DNA of 64,000 nt, taken from positions 61,092 through 125,091 of the forward strand of contig DIYF01000187.1 in NCBI GenBank assembly GCA_002427745.1. Direction: 5' to 3'. The DNA comes from Roseivirga sp. UBA6061 (GTDB lineage Bacteria; Bacteroidota; Bacteroidia; Cytophagales; Cyclobacteriaceae). The position numbers and the translations under genes are program-made. The notes beneath the pieces were generated by a model that had not been told where the DNA came from, ran no database searches, and worked only from the letters and a program-made list of their open reading frames with translations. Shown here piece after piece: positions 45,214 to 53,341 of the stretch (position 1 is its first letter; the number at the start of each line of letters is the position of its first letter).

Positions 45214-46899
45214 TCACAGCCTCAGGTACTTATCGCTCACTTTAACACCTCCGTACTCCAGTACAATTCTGTAAACTCCGGGAGAACTTGCAGAGAGTTT
45301 TTGTTCTAATACTGACTTTATATCGTCAGGGTCAACAAGTAGCTTATCATGAGTACCATGGCGCATATCAATGAAATGAAAAGTGACCTGATCCATTTTT
45401 GTCAATTCTACCGGTAAATTCACACTTAAGCCTGACCCCGTACCCTGGTTGCCATAGAGCAGCCGTTGCCGATTGTCTGAGCCCGGAATAAAAGCACGTA
45501 CTACTTCGCTGAACTCAAAATTTCCGTTGAAATCGACCTGTTTGAGACGATAGTAAAGATTTTGGTTTTGAAATGCGGAGATCAGCGTGTCCTGGAACTG
45601 GTAATAGAGGCTTATATCTGAATCACCCTTGCCCATAACAAAACCAAGTGGCTCAAAAGGGTCATGACCCGTGACAGAGCGCTGTACCTGAAAGTGGCTG
45701 TTACTTTCTTCCCAGCCGGTTTCCCATTGAAGTTCTACCTTCTTCTTGAAATACCTGGCTCCGAAGCTCAGCAGTTTCACAGGCAAGGGAGCCTCGGTAT
45801 AGGTGTTGATAATAGCCTGACCCAGAATAAAGAAGTTGGCTTCTTCGCGAAGAAAGTAATCTCCATCCTTACTGGCCTGTTCTATATGTACAAACTGGCC
45901 TGTATTATCAGGAGCTACAACGTTACACGGGCTGACACTGTTGTTGATAAATCGTCCCTGCGTATTGGTAGTACCCAGGAATTTGTTAAAGCTTCCGTTA
46001 TCGTCATGGGCTACTTCTATGTCAAGCGAAATCCCGCTGCCGGAGCTGTTGTCCCACTCGTTGCTGATCTGAGTCCTGAGCACAATCAGCAGATCATTTT
46101 GAGGAGGAGGTGTGTTTTCGTCTTTTCCATTGCTCAGAATTACATGGGGGTCCATGTCTTGTGCACCAAATCCATGTAGTTGAATGAAGGTATAGTAGGT
46201 AGGGTTATCGTGGTGTACCCATTCGGTAACGTGCTGAAACATGGAGGCTTCATTGTGTGCCACATCACTTTCTCTGAATACACTTCCCTCATCAATAAAC
46301 TCCTGGGGTGCAGGGTCTCCACTAATACTTTTGCTGCATACACTGCTTACACCGGCACACCCTGAAGGTGTGGGACTGTTGCAACGATGTGTACCTGATA
46401 CAAACAGAAATCCCGCACCTACCTGCCTGAATATATAGGCCGATTGTTTGCCTGTTCTGAAGTCAAATCGAGGATGAGGCGCCTGTATTACTAATTGCCC
46501 GCGGTCAGGAGAGGGGTTCAATACATAGGTGCCCCAAAAGTTGTTGGCATTGGACAAAGGGTCTCTCTCCAGAATATAATAGACATTGCTGTCGGTGTTA
46601 TCAGTGAATTCCACCAGCTGATAATCCATTGCCTGGGCATTGGTGGCTGCAGTGGTATAATCCAGACTATATAGGGGAGAAAAAACGTTATTCAGAAAAT
46701 CAGTCACTTCCTGATTGGTAGGGTCACTGTATGTTGTGCCTTCACCAATATTGCGAAAGTGCTGGGGCATGTCATCTACATGCGTCTGAATACGTGTGGC
46801 CAGGTTACCACCTTCTACGATAGGGTTTGTCATGGCTTTTGAGATTGTACAGTGCAGTGTGACCAACAAGGCAATGCACAGGCGCTGGGTCCAATTCAT
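45214..46899 (-). CDS. Secreted protein of unknown function with Ig-like/sorting-type C-terminus
   Basis: The protein has 561 residues with a signal peptide (MNWTQRLCIALLVTLHCTIS). Residues about 130-340 are His-rich with recurring motifs VIQAPHPRFDFRTG, FVSGTHRCNS and FIQLHGFGAQ; these could be metal ligands of a hydrolase, a guess based on the pattern only. From about 390, LPVKLLSFGARYFKKKVELQ followed by WETGWEESNSHF is the linker/Ig domain often placed before type IX sorting tails. The C-terminus (DKYLRL) is shorter than a standard T9SS signal. Confidence 0.6.
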   Translation of the reverse strand: MNWTQRLCIALLVTLHCTISKAMTNPIVEGGNLATRIQTHVDDMPQHFRNIGEGTTYSDPTNQEVTDFLNNVFSPLYSLDYTTAATNAQAMDYQLVEFTDNTDSNVYYILERDPLSNANNFWGTYVLNPSPDRGQLVIQAPHPRFDFRTGKQSAYIFRQVGAGFLFVSGTHRCNSPTPSGCAGVSSVCSKSISGDPAPQEFIDEGSVFRESDVAHNEASMFQHVTEWVHHDNPTYYTFIQLHGFGAQDMDPHVILSNGKDENTPPPQNDLLIVLRTQISNEWDNSSGSGISLDIEVAHDDNGSFNKFLGTTNTQGRFINNSVSPCNVVAPDNTGQFVHIEQASKDGDYFLREEANFFILGQAIINTYTEAPLPVKLLSFGARYFKKKVELQWETGWEESNSHFQVQRSVTGHDPFEPLGFVMGKGDSDISLYYQFQDTLISAFQNQNLYYRLKQVDFNGNFEFSEVVRAFIPGSDNRQRLLYGNQGTGSGLSVNLPVELTKMDQVTFHFIDMRHGTHDKLLVDPDDIKSVLEQKLSASSPGVYRIVLEYGGVKVSDKYLRL

Positions 46900-47132
46900 T
46901 TGTTGATTGAGATGTTTGACTGGTTATCGGGTCAAATGTCTCAAATCAGCTGATACCTAATATAGGTCAATGGATAGATCGGGGATGAGAATGGATGGAT
47001 TCAGGGTTTGGGTTGATTTGTGAGTACTTAAACAAAAAAGTGCCTCAACCTGCGATGGAGTGTATGTGTGAGTAGGGGGTGGGACTGCTAATTTTTGTGC
47101 GCGACATACAGGCCCCCTGAAAATGGAAGAAT

Positions 47133-47171
47133 GTCCATTTGTTAGTCTTTATAGAACCTAACAAGATGGAC
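47133..47171. terminator. Hairpin downstream of the six-Cys peptide operon
   Basis: GTCCATTTGTTAG (47133-47145) pairs with CTAACAAGATGGAC (47158-47171) with one bulged base. It lies 22 bp beyond the stop of the last peptide gene. The minus-strand tail (ATTCTTCCATTTTC) is T-rich but broken. A likely terminator. Confidence 0.55.
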
Positions 47172-47192
47172 TAAGAATACTGTTCCAAAATA

Positions 47193-47426
47193 TTAGTTAA
47201 TTATCGGGCACTCTTCCTTCACACTATAAAACCATTGGCAATCGTCCTCTTCAAATCCAATTGTCCTGATACATCTCTTGCTTCCTATACTTGGGCGATT
47301 GCATTTACCATCATCAGGATAACCATCGCAACTTGCACATCCGGCATTAGTCACATGCGTTATGAACATTCCTATGGTAAGAAAGAGGACTCCCATTAAG
47401 GAGCTTACTGAAAATTTCTTTTTCAT
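47193..47426 (-). CDS. Small secreted six-cysteine peptide, copy 2
   Basis: The protein has 77 residues. A signal peptide (about 1-28) leaves a mature peptide of roughly 49 residues with six Cys at 30, 33, 42, 52, 63 and 73, spaced C-x2-C-x8-C-x9-C-x10-C-x9-C. The framework matches the peptide at 49025. It recalls the Bacteroidota NVEALA-type small secreted peptides, which also occur beside propeller lipoproteins, but the NVEAL motif is absent. Its start overlaps the CGIC lipoprotein gene by 4 bp. The role is unknown; a disulfide-rich toxin or signal peptide is possible. Confidence 0.7.
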   Translation of the reverse strand: MKKKFSVSSLMGVLFLTIGMFITHVTNAGCASCDGYPDDGKCNRPSIGSKRCIRTIGFEEDDCQWFYSVKEECPIIN

Positions 47427-47890
47427 TGACTTCGATTTATATGGTTCAAAACGGTTTCAAAAGTTTGTTCCATGATACTGGGTTTGATACTGATTATATC
47501 TTTGATACTACCCTTGTCTATGAATATCACTGTTGGAGAGGTTATTTCTAAACCTGCTTTTGATATATTCTCATCTTTATCTAAGATAATCCGGGGGCCC
47601 TCAAAGAGGCTTTTACCAAACTTCAACTTCAAATCCTTGGAGTTTGAATAGGAGTTAACAACAGCATAGAGCCCTTTATGAACGTCTATTTGTTTCTTCA
47701 AAAAGCTTATTGATCCTTCCACGCAAATACCACAACTATTCTCTGGAATAATGATTATACATTCAGCAGTTGCCAAAAAATTCTCATCCATTTTTTTGAA
47801 GGCCTCTATCATCTGACGCTCTTCCTGTTTGTAGTTTGGTTGGCAGGAGAAGATGCAAATTGACAATATCAGAATTGTTATAGGTTTCAT
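47423..47890 (-). CDS. Thioredoxin-like lipoprotein with CGIC motif
   Basis: The protein has 155 residues. The lipobox lies in LSICIFSC, so it is a lipoprotein. ECIIIIPENSCGICVEGSI carries a Cys-x2-Cys pair in the position expected for a thioredoxin fold, and ITSPTVIFID contains the likely cis-Pro. It differs from TlpA/ResA in sequence. It sits between the two six-Cys peptide genes and overlaps both neighbours by 4 bp, so it may form or check disulfides of the secreted peptides. That role is inferred from gene order. Confidence 0.65.
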   Translation of the reverse strand: MKPITILILSICIFSCQPNYKQEERQMIEAFKKMDENFLATAECIIIIPENSCGICVEGSISFLKKQIDVHKGLYAVVNSYSNSKDLKLKFGKSLFEGPRIILDKDENISKAGLEITSPTVIFIDKGSIKDIISIKPSIMEQTFETVLNHINRSQ

Positions 47891-49020
47891 TGAGATTTAG
47901 GGCTAACATCAAATAGTCGAAACCACAGTTTGTCCTCTGACTCGCGGTCTAATTTCTTGATATGAAGCCCATTTTCACCGACAAAAAATATTCTGGAGTC
48001 ATATTGCTCTCGTTTAAAAATATCTGACTCGCCAATCTTTTTGAAGTCAGTGTCAAGAATAATAATCGAGAAATCTCTGATTCCTGGTAAGTAAGGGTCG
48101 CCTATTAACCCGGCTTCAGTCTCAGTCAGAGGAAGCTCAGCAATTCTGTAGTATAGCCTCTTGTACTTATCATAGATCACTTCCTGAAAAATGGGCCTTA
48201 TTAGAGTTAAATCCATCACCTCCTTATACGATTTCAGTTGTTTGGATGAAACAGGAGATATTTCTCCAAAGTACTTGCTACCAGCATAATAGTCTTCATC
48301 TAAACTCTTATGATCTGTGACAAAAAGATTGGTTGATTGAGGGAAGCTGTAGACGAACAGGCCATATTCTTTGTTGTAGCAATGAAAGTGCATGTCATAC
48401 TCTCCAGGTCCCCAGAAACCTTTCCTATAAATTTCAGGAATCTGATAAACCGTGTAGGAACTATCCTTCTCGAGAGATGAAACCATGGTCATCTTATGGT
48501 CTCTGCTACCTAAGTAGAAACCAGATTGATATAGTTTCTTTTTATGAAGAACAGGGGGATTGCCGCTGGTTGTGAGTGGAGTCAGCTTTATATTGTAGTC
48601 TACTTTTTCAATTTTATTTAGAAGCTTTCCTTCCCAGGTATAAAAACCAGCATGAATAGCAGCGGAAACCATGAAAATTGAGTCTTCATTTACAATCTCA
48701 AAGGATTCCAGTTCACCTAAAGATTCCGGACCCGTTGTTGGAAAAGATAGTTTATTTATGACCAACCTGGTGGCGTAGTCGTAAAAAACAAGAGTGTTGT
48801 CCAGATAATTTAGAAATACTAATTGCTCACCCTCAGTTGTTTCATGTATTGCCAGAAAGTTGCTTTCTGTGGGAGTAACGCTATCCAATTCGATAGAATA
48901 GAGACGGCCCTCCTTAATTTGTAACCTCTCCTCGAATTCATAGTCCGGCTCGGACCCATATGGAGAGGAACCGCATGCAACAATGAAAAATGTACACAGG
49001 ACAATAAGAAACTCCTTCAT
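47887..49020 (-). CDS. DUF4221-type beta-propeller lipoprotein
   Basis: The protein has 377 residues, with a lipobox in CTFFIVACG (about residue 16). It has strand-rich repeats (EGEQLVFLNYLDNTLVFYDY, KLYQSGFYLGSRDHKMTMVS), acidic residues and the helical segment KSYKEVMDLTLIRPIFQEVI. It resembles the partial protein at 1-1095 and the Bacteroidota DUF4221/6-bladed-propeller lipoproteins. It is the second gene of the six-Cys peptide operon, 4 bp after the first peptide and overlapping the CGIC lipoprotein by 4 bp. Perhaps a surface receptor or immunity-like partner for the peptides. Confidence 0.65.
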   Translation of the reverse strand: MKEFLIVLCTFFIVACGSSPYGSEPDYEFEERLQIKEGRLYSIELDSVTPTESNFLAIHETTEGEQLVFLNYLDNTLVFYDYATRLVINKLSFPTTGPESLGELESFEIVNEDSIFMVSAAIHAGFYTWEGKLLNKIEKVDYNIKLTPLTTSGNPPVLHKKKLYQSGFYLGSRDHKMTMVSSLEKDSSYTVYQIPEIYRKGFWGPGEYDMHFHCYNKEYGLFVYSFPQSTNLFVTDHKSLDEDYYAGSKYFGEISPVSSKQLKSYKEVMDLTLIRPIFQEVIYDKYKRLYYRIAELPLTETEAGLIGDPYLPGIRDFSIIILDTDFKKIGESDIFKREQYDSRIFFVGENGLHIKKLDRESEDKLWFRLFDVSPKSQ

Positions 49021-49024
49021 ATTG

Positions 49025-49255
49025 TCAACCGCCTATTGATGGAGGACATTTACTTAAATCAGAGTATAGTTTGCTACAGTCGTTTGTATCTTCCGGATAT
49101 ACTGCATCGAGGCACTTCTTACCAATTCCTCCTCTGTAACAATGTCCTGTATCGTTAATATTATCACATGTCAGACAACTGGCCTCACATAAGTTGTACG
49201 AAACGAAGAGCAATAAAAACAGGTTTGTCACAATCAGTAACTTTGGTTTTTTCAT
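49025..49255 (-). CDS. Small secreted six-cysteine peptide, copy 1
   Basis: The protein has 76 residues. A hydrophobic signal (MKKPKLLIVTNLFLLLFVSY) precedes a mature part with Cys at 27, 30, 39, 48, 60 and 70, spaced C-x2-C-x8-C-x8-C-x11-C-x9-C. This is the same framework as the peptide at 47193, with 1-residue shifts in the third and fourth gaps. Cys23 lies in the signal region. It is the first gene of the operon; the AT-rich region 49256-49545 upstream should contain its promoter. I know no named family with certainty. Confidence 0.7.
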   Translation of the reverse strand: MKKPKLLIVTNLFLLLFVSYNLCEASCLTCDNINDTGHCYRGGIGKKCLDAVYPEDTNDCSKLYSDLSKCPPSIGG

Positions 49256-49316
49256 GAGCTATAATTCTATTGATGACAGTTGTAAAGAGGTAATGCGAAA
49301 CAATAAGGATTGCTTT

Positions 49317-49332
49317 AGTTTTAATTAAAACT
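49317..49332. promoter_or_regulatory. Perfect 16-bp palindrome upstream of six-Cys peptide operon
   Basis: AGTTTTAATTAAAACT is its own reverse complement. It lies 62 bp upstream of the first peptide start within a very AT-rich stretch that also contains a TATATATA run. An operator or just low-complexity DNA. I saw no 22-bp-spaced direct repeat of the LytTR type here. Confidence 0.35.
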
Positions 49333-49545
49333 ATATATATTAATGAATAAAGTAAATAATTAATATTTTTACTGTTTTTTTAATAAAAATATATTGATTT
49401 AAATAATTGCAAAAAAATAGAGTCAGATTACTGACATCGGTGTGTTGTATCCAATTGAACTGATCAATAAGGTGTTCCGTTAAAAAAATCACCCTGGACC
49501 GGAGTCTGGTACATCAAGATACTTGTATCAATGAATCACATTGAA

Positions 49546-50307
49546 CTATCTCAACCCGGCCATCTTCGTAAGGAAGTCTTCTCTGCGCTTTTGTGATATG
49601 CTGATGGTGGCATCGTTGTTCATGAGAATATAGCCTCCGTCAGACTTGACAAAACGTTTTACCTCTTTCAGGTTGATCAAAAAGCTGTTGTGAACCCGCA
49701 TAAAGTCATGGTCGGCCAGCAGGGTTTCATATTCTTTCAGGTGCTTGCTGACAATGAGCTTTTGATTGCCTTTGAGCATGAAATTGGTGTAAGAGCCATT
49801 GGCCTCACAATAGAGGATATTGTTGGTCTGGATAAACTCAATGCCATCGGCTGTTGAAAGACAGATATTGCGGTTTTCCTGCTTGTTGTCCAGGCTGGCC
49901 AGCAGTATTTCCAGCTGCTGTCTGCGCTGGCTCTCGTTTTTCTTTATGCCGGCCTTGTGCAGTGCAGCACGTAGTTCTTCCGTGTTGATGGGTTTTAGCA
50001 GGTAATCCAGAGAGCTGAATTTGATGGCTTTCAGAGCATAGTGTTCAAAGGCTGTTGTAAAAATCACCTCAAAGCTGTGATGGGAGAGTTGGTTGATGAC
50101 ATCAAAACCATTGCCTTCATGAAGCTCTATATCCATCAATACCACATCGGGCCGCGTATTGGCAATAAGCTCAACCGCGTCACTCACTGAATCTGCTTCT
50201 CCCAATACCTTGAGAGTAGGGTCAATCTCCAGAAGCTGGTCTTTCAGATCCTCCCGGTTATGTTGTTCGTCCTCTACTATTACTACACTCAGCATATGCT
50301 TATTCAT
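49546..50307 (-). CDS. LytTR-family response regulator
   Basis: Start ATG 50307 (MNKHMLSVVIVEDEQHNRED) is chosen over the longer open frame to 50406, because the receiver domain starts within a few residues and it overlaps the kinase gene end by 8 bp. 253 residues. Receiver: VVIVEDEQHN, phospho-acceptor in DVVLMDIELHEG, Lys in LLKPINTEELR. LytTR domain: DFMRVHNSFLINLKEVK and ISISQKRREDF. Paired with the 7TMR-DISM kinase upstream. Lies 290 bp upstream of the six-Cys peptide operon on the same strand. Confidence 0.92.
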   Translation of the reverse strand: MNKHMLSVVIVEDEQHNREDLKDQLLEIDPTLKVLGEADSVSDAVELIANTRPDVVLMDIELHEGNGFDVINQLSHHSFEVIFTTAFEHYALKAIKFSSLDYLLKPINTEELRAALHKAGIKKNESQRRQQLEILLASLDNKQENRNICLSTADGIEFIQTNNILYCEANGSYTNFMLKGNQKLIVSKHLKEYETLLADHDFMRVHNSFLINLKEVKRFVKSDGGYILMNNDATISISQKRREDFLTKMAGLR

Positions 50308-52189
50308 CTTTAGGGATAAGAATAGACACGCGTGTGCCCGCTGCTTCATTCTGCTCGTCCACAATATCGGTAATTTGTATGATCTGAGAGTCACTTTCCT
50401 TACCATGCAGGTGGCTTACCCGCTGAGCGACAATGGAGAGCCCGCGGGATTGATGCGAAACGCCTCTGGCAGATTTCAATTCAGTCGATTTTTGCCGGCC
50501 AATACCATTATCTTCCACCGTACACAGTATCTGGTCATTGTGATCAGCAAAGCTTACAGATAGCCTGGCAGGTCCCTTTTTGGGCAGCAGGCCGTGGAGA
50601 ATGGCATTCTCTACATGTGGTTGCACCAGCAGAATGGGGATTTCCAGATTATAAACATCCAGATTTTCATCAACTTCCAACTGATAGCTGAATCGCCCGT
50701 CAAAACGAAGAGATTCCAGCTGAATATAGTTTTCCAGTAAGTCAATCTCTTCCTTCAGGCTAACGGTACTGTGATTAGAGCTATCCAGGATTTGTCTCAG
50801 CAGTTGAGCAAACCTGGAGAGGTACTGCAGGGCCTCACTTTTCTGGTCACGCCTGATCAGGTGCTGTATGGAGCCCAGGGAATTGAAGATAAAGTGGGGG
50901 TTCATCTGGGCTCTTAAAGCACTCATTTCAAGCTGTAACACCTCCTGCTGTATTCTGGCATTTTCCATCAGAATACCACGGCTCTTATAGCCAAGCCCCA
51001 GGGTGAAAACGAAGATTTCAACAGAGCTCCCCAGCAGCATGTAGTTATTATCTACAAGAAACAGTGTGGCCAGGGCACCGGCTGTGTATGAAAATGAACC
51101 GATCACAATGAAGAAAACCAGATTGGATTTTCGTTTTACAAGCAGATAAACCGCCCCTAAGATGCCAAAGGTGGCCATAAAGTATCGCTGGGCGTCCATC
51201 ATAACCAGGTGAGTCGCAAATTCATCGACATAGATCAGCCAACTGTCAATCACTATGAAAAGCCCCAGCACCACGGCAACGACATTGATCACCTTATCAA
51301 GGGCCGGATAATCTTTTTGTGTGCTCAGGAAGTACTTGGCGAAGAGGGTATAGCAAAGGTTGATCAATACCTGAAACTCCTGATGAATCATATATTCCAA
51401 CAGGGGCACCTGACCAAAAAGACTGTCATCTAGCCCGAAAGGCCTGCGGCCAAAGTATACCAGCAAGGAGAAGAGATAGAAACTGTAATAGAGGTACTCT
51501 TTTCTTTTTTGAAGGATAAAGGCTGATAGTGAAAAGAGCAGTACAATGATGACCAGCCCGGAAAAGACCAGGGCCGGAATGCGCCCCTCCAAGAGCCTGA
51601 GAAAGATGCCGTCATTGGCAGCATCTGCCACTGACCTGCGGGTCAGGGTTATGCGCTGAGTACTGATGTCTCTTGTGGCCATAAGCTTTCGCAGGCGCAA
51701 ATACATATATCTTCCATCTATGAGCTCGGCTACGTTGAAAGGAACATTGGAGTCTATCAGGGTGCGCTTTTGACCGGTCATTGGAGCCAGATAGCCAAAC
51801 TTCAATGGTATGATACCATCAGGAATCTCCCTGAAAAGGGTAGCATCCTCGAAGCTGCCGGCAGCCAGCACCCACTCGGGTTCAGTAGCCAGGAGGTCCA
51901 GATGGTCTGAAAGATCAATTCTCATCCAGTAGATATCTGATGGATGAGATTTACCAAATGAATCAGGAGACCGGAAAGAGACCTTTGAGTCCGGGTGCAG
52001 TATATCCTGAACAGACAGCGTATCTCTAGTGGTACGGAAAATCTCCGGAACTGCCCTGATGCGATCCGTATCGACACTGGTCTGAGCACGCGAGGACATT
52101 GGTTTTATAAGGAAAACCAGAAGCAAGCCTGTCCATAGAATAAAATGTAACCAATTGGTTTCTTTGCGATGCTGTGGCTCTTGAATCAT
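50300..52189 (-). CDS. 7TMR-DISM sensor histidine kinase
   Basis: The protein has 629 residues. After an N-terminal signal/anchor, an extracytoplasmic DISMED2-like domain (about 50-185; HPSDIYWMRIDL) is followed by seven helices (IPALVFSGLVIIVLLFSLSA onward), the 7TMR-DISM arrangement. Then the LytS-type His_kinase domain has its His in MNPHFIFNSLGSIQHLIRRD, and the HATPase region includes ENAILHGLLP and VEDNGIGRQKS. It signals to the LytTR regulator at 49546, with which it overlaps by 8 bp. The ligand of DISMED2 domains is often carbohydrate, unproven here. Confidence 0.92.
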   Translation of the reverse strand: MIQEPQHRKETNWLHFILWTGLLLVFLIKPMSSRAQTSVDTDRIRAVPEIFRTTRDTLSVQDILHPDSKVSFRSPDSFGKSHPSDIYWMRIDLSDHLDLLATEPEWVLAAGSFEDATLFREIPDGIIPLKFGYLAPMTGQKRTLIDSNVPFNVAELIDGRYMYLRLRKLMATRDISTQRITLTRRSVADAANDGIFLRLLEGRIPALVFSGLVIIVLLFSLSAFILQKRKEYLYYSFYLFSLLVYFGRRPFGLDDSLFGQVPLLEYMIHQEFQVLINLCYTLFAKYFLSTQKDYPALDKVINVVAVVLGLFIVIDSWLIYVDEFATHLVMMDAQRYFMATFGILGAVYLLVKRKSNLVFFIVIGSFSYTAGALATLFLVDNNYMLLGSSVEIFVFTLGLGYKSRGILMENARIQQEVLQLEMSALRAQMNPHFIFNSLGSIQHLIRRDQKSEALQYLSRFAQLLRQILDSSNHSTVSLKEEIDLLENYIQLESLRFDGRFSYQLEVDENLDVYNLEIPILLVQPHVENAILHGLLPKKGPARLSVSFADHNDQILCTVEDNGIGRQKSTELKSARGVSHQSRGLSIVAQRVSHLHGKESDSQIIQITDIVDEQNEAAGTRVSILIPKDE

Positions 52190-52418
52190 TAACAGGCAAG
52201 TGGAACGGTCAAATTAATGAAATTGATTCAAAGACTCAGCACTGAATGAGCCGACCGCTATCGAGGGTTATTCCCAATTTCATTTTTTAAGCATACACCC
52301 AGGATAAGTAGCGTTTCGCGTCAGGTAATGGCCTATACGTTCAAAAAATCTTTAACTTTTTAGTTCCTGACTTATTATGGAGCATCTGTAAGGGTTGTGA
52401 ATTTTAATATCTCTGTCT

Positions 52419-52949
52419 ATGAAAAAGCTTAGTTTTTCCTTTCTCGTTTTATGTCTTACCGCAAGCTTCAGCTATGCGCAATCCAGTGCCGATCAATTGA
52501 TTGAGGATGCCCTGAGTACCTGGGACAAGCATGTGGCTTTGAACGCACTCATGTTGAACGGTATAAAAGAGGAGTATCTGTCGGATAAATCCGCATCAGG
52601 TGGACGTAATGTAGGAGAGCAGTTTGCCCACCTTCACGAAGTTCGGGTGATGTGGCTGTCTCAGCTGGCCGCTGATAAAGTAAAAGGGCTGGATAATAAG
52701 ATAGATGCTCAGGAGAGCCTCAGAAAGGAATACCTGACCGAGGCGATGACTGCTTCTGATAAAGTGGTAAGGGAGGTGCTGAAAGAGGCTTTAAAAAATG
52801 GTACCCGTTTTGGCGAGATGAGTGCCACACGTTTTCTTGGCTATCTGATTTCACACGAATCCCATACACGAGGTCAGGTCATTCTGGCAATGAAACAATC
52901 TGATCATCCACTTCCACCACAGGTGACATACGGGATTTGGGAGTGGTAG
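52419..52949 (+). CDS. Secreted DinB-like protein
   Basis: The protein has 176 residues. A signal peptide (MKKLSFSFLVLCLTASFSYA) precedes a four-helix DinB-type domain with GEQFAHLHEVRVMWL and LISHESHTRGQVILAMKQ, the usual His positions for a metal site. DinB-family proteins (including bacillithiol transferases) are usually cytoplasmic, so a signal peptide is unusual. It heads a three-gene plus-strand row with the hypothetical protein at 52963 and the gene at 53342. Function unknown. Confidence 0.75.
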   Translation: MKKLSFSFLVLCLTASFSYAQSSADQLIEDALSTWDKHVALNALMLNGIKEEYLSDKSASGGRNVGEQFAHLHEVRVMWLSQLAADKVKGLDNKIDAQESLRKEYLTEAMTASDKVVREVLKEALKNGTRFGEMSATRFLGYLISHESHTRGQVILAMKQSDHPLPPQVTYGIWEW

Positions 52950-52962
52950 TTGTTTCAGAAGC

Positions 52963-53268
52963 ATGGATTTGCTTTGTGAAAAATATCCTGAAGGCTCGTT
53001 TGTACATTGGCTTGCTATGTTTGATATCCATCAGAAAGATTGGTCGGACGAGAGCATAAAGGACCACGCAGGCATGTACAATCACATTGAAGGTAAGGAG
53101 GAATATGACGAACTGTGCCGGGAAGTTGAGCAGATTCTCTCCAATGATGATTTGGCGCTGTTTGTCGACTACCAGAAAGAGCATGAGTTTTCGATATCTC
53201 AGGGGAGTTTGGCCGATTTGGAGCGTATGACGAGGCTTATGCTCAGTTTTGATGCCGGGGTGGAATAA
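52963..53268 (+). CDS. Hypothetical protein, 101 aa
   Basis: A small acidic, mostly helical protein with MDLLCEKYPEGSFVHWLAMF and later GKEEYDELCREVEQIL and DLERMTRLMLSF. No signal peptide or known domain is seen. It begins 13 bp after the DinB-like stop and is followed after 73 bp by the next gene, so it may share a transcript. The gene is supported by its frame and position; I cannot assign a function. Confidence 0.5.
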   Translation: MDLLCEKYPEGSFVHWLAMFDIHQKDWSDESIKDHAGMYNHIEGKEEYDELCREVEQILSNDDLALFVDYQKEHEFSISQGSLADLERMTRLMLSFDAGVE

Positions 53269-53341
53269 AGGACTAAGTTGCCCCGAAATTCACCCAAACT
53301 CTTCTTTTAAATTGCCTGTTATCGTCTAACTTTATCTGGCT

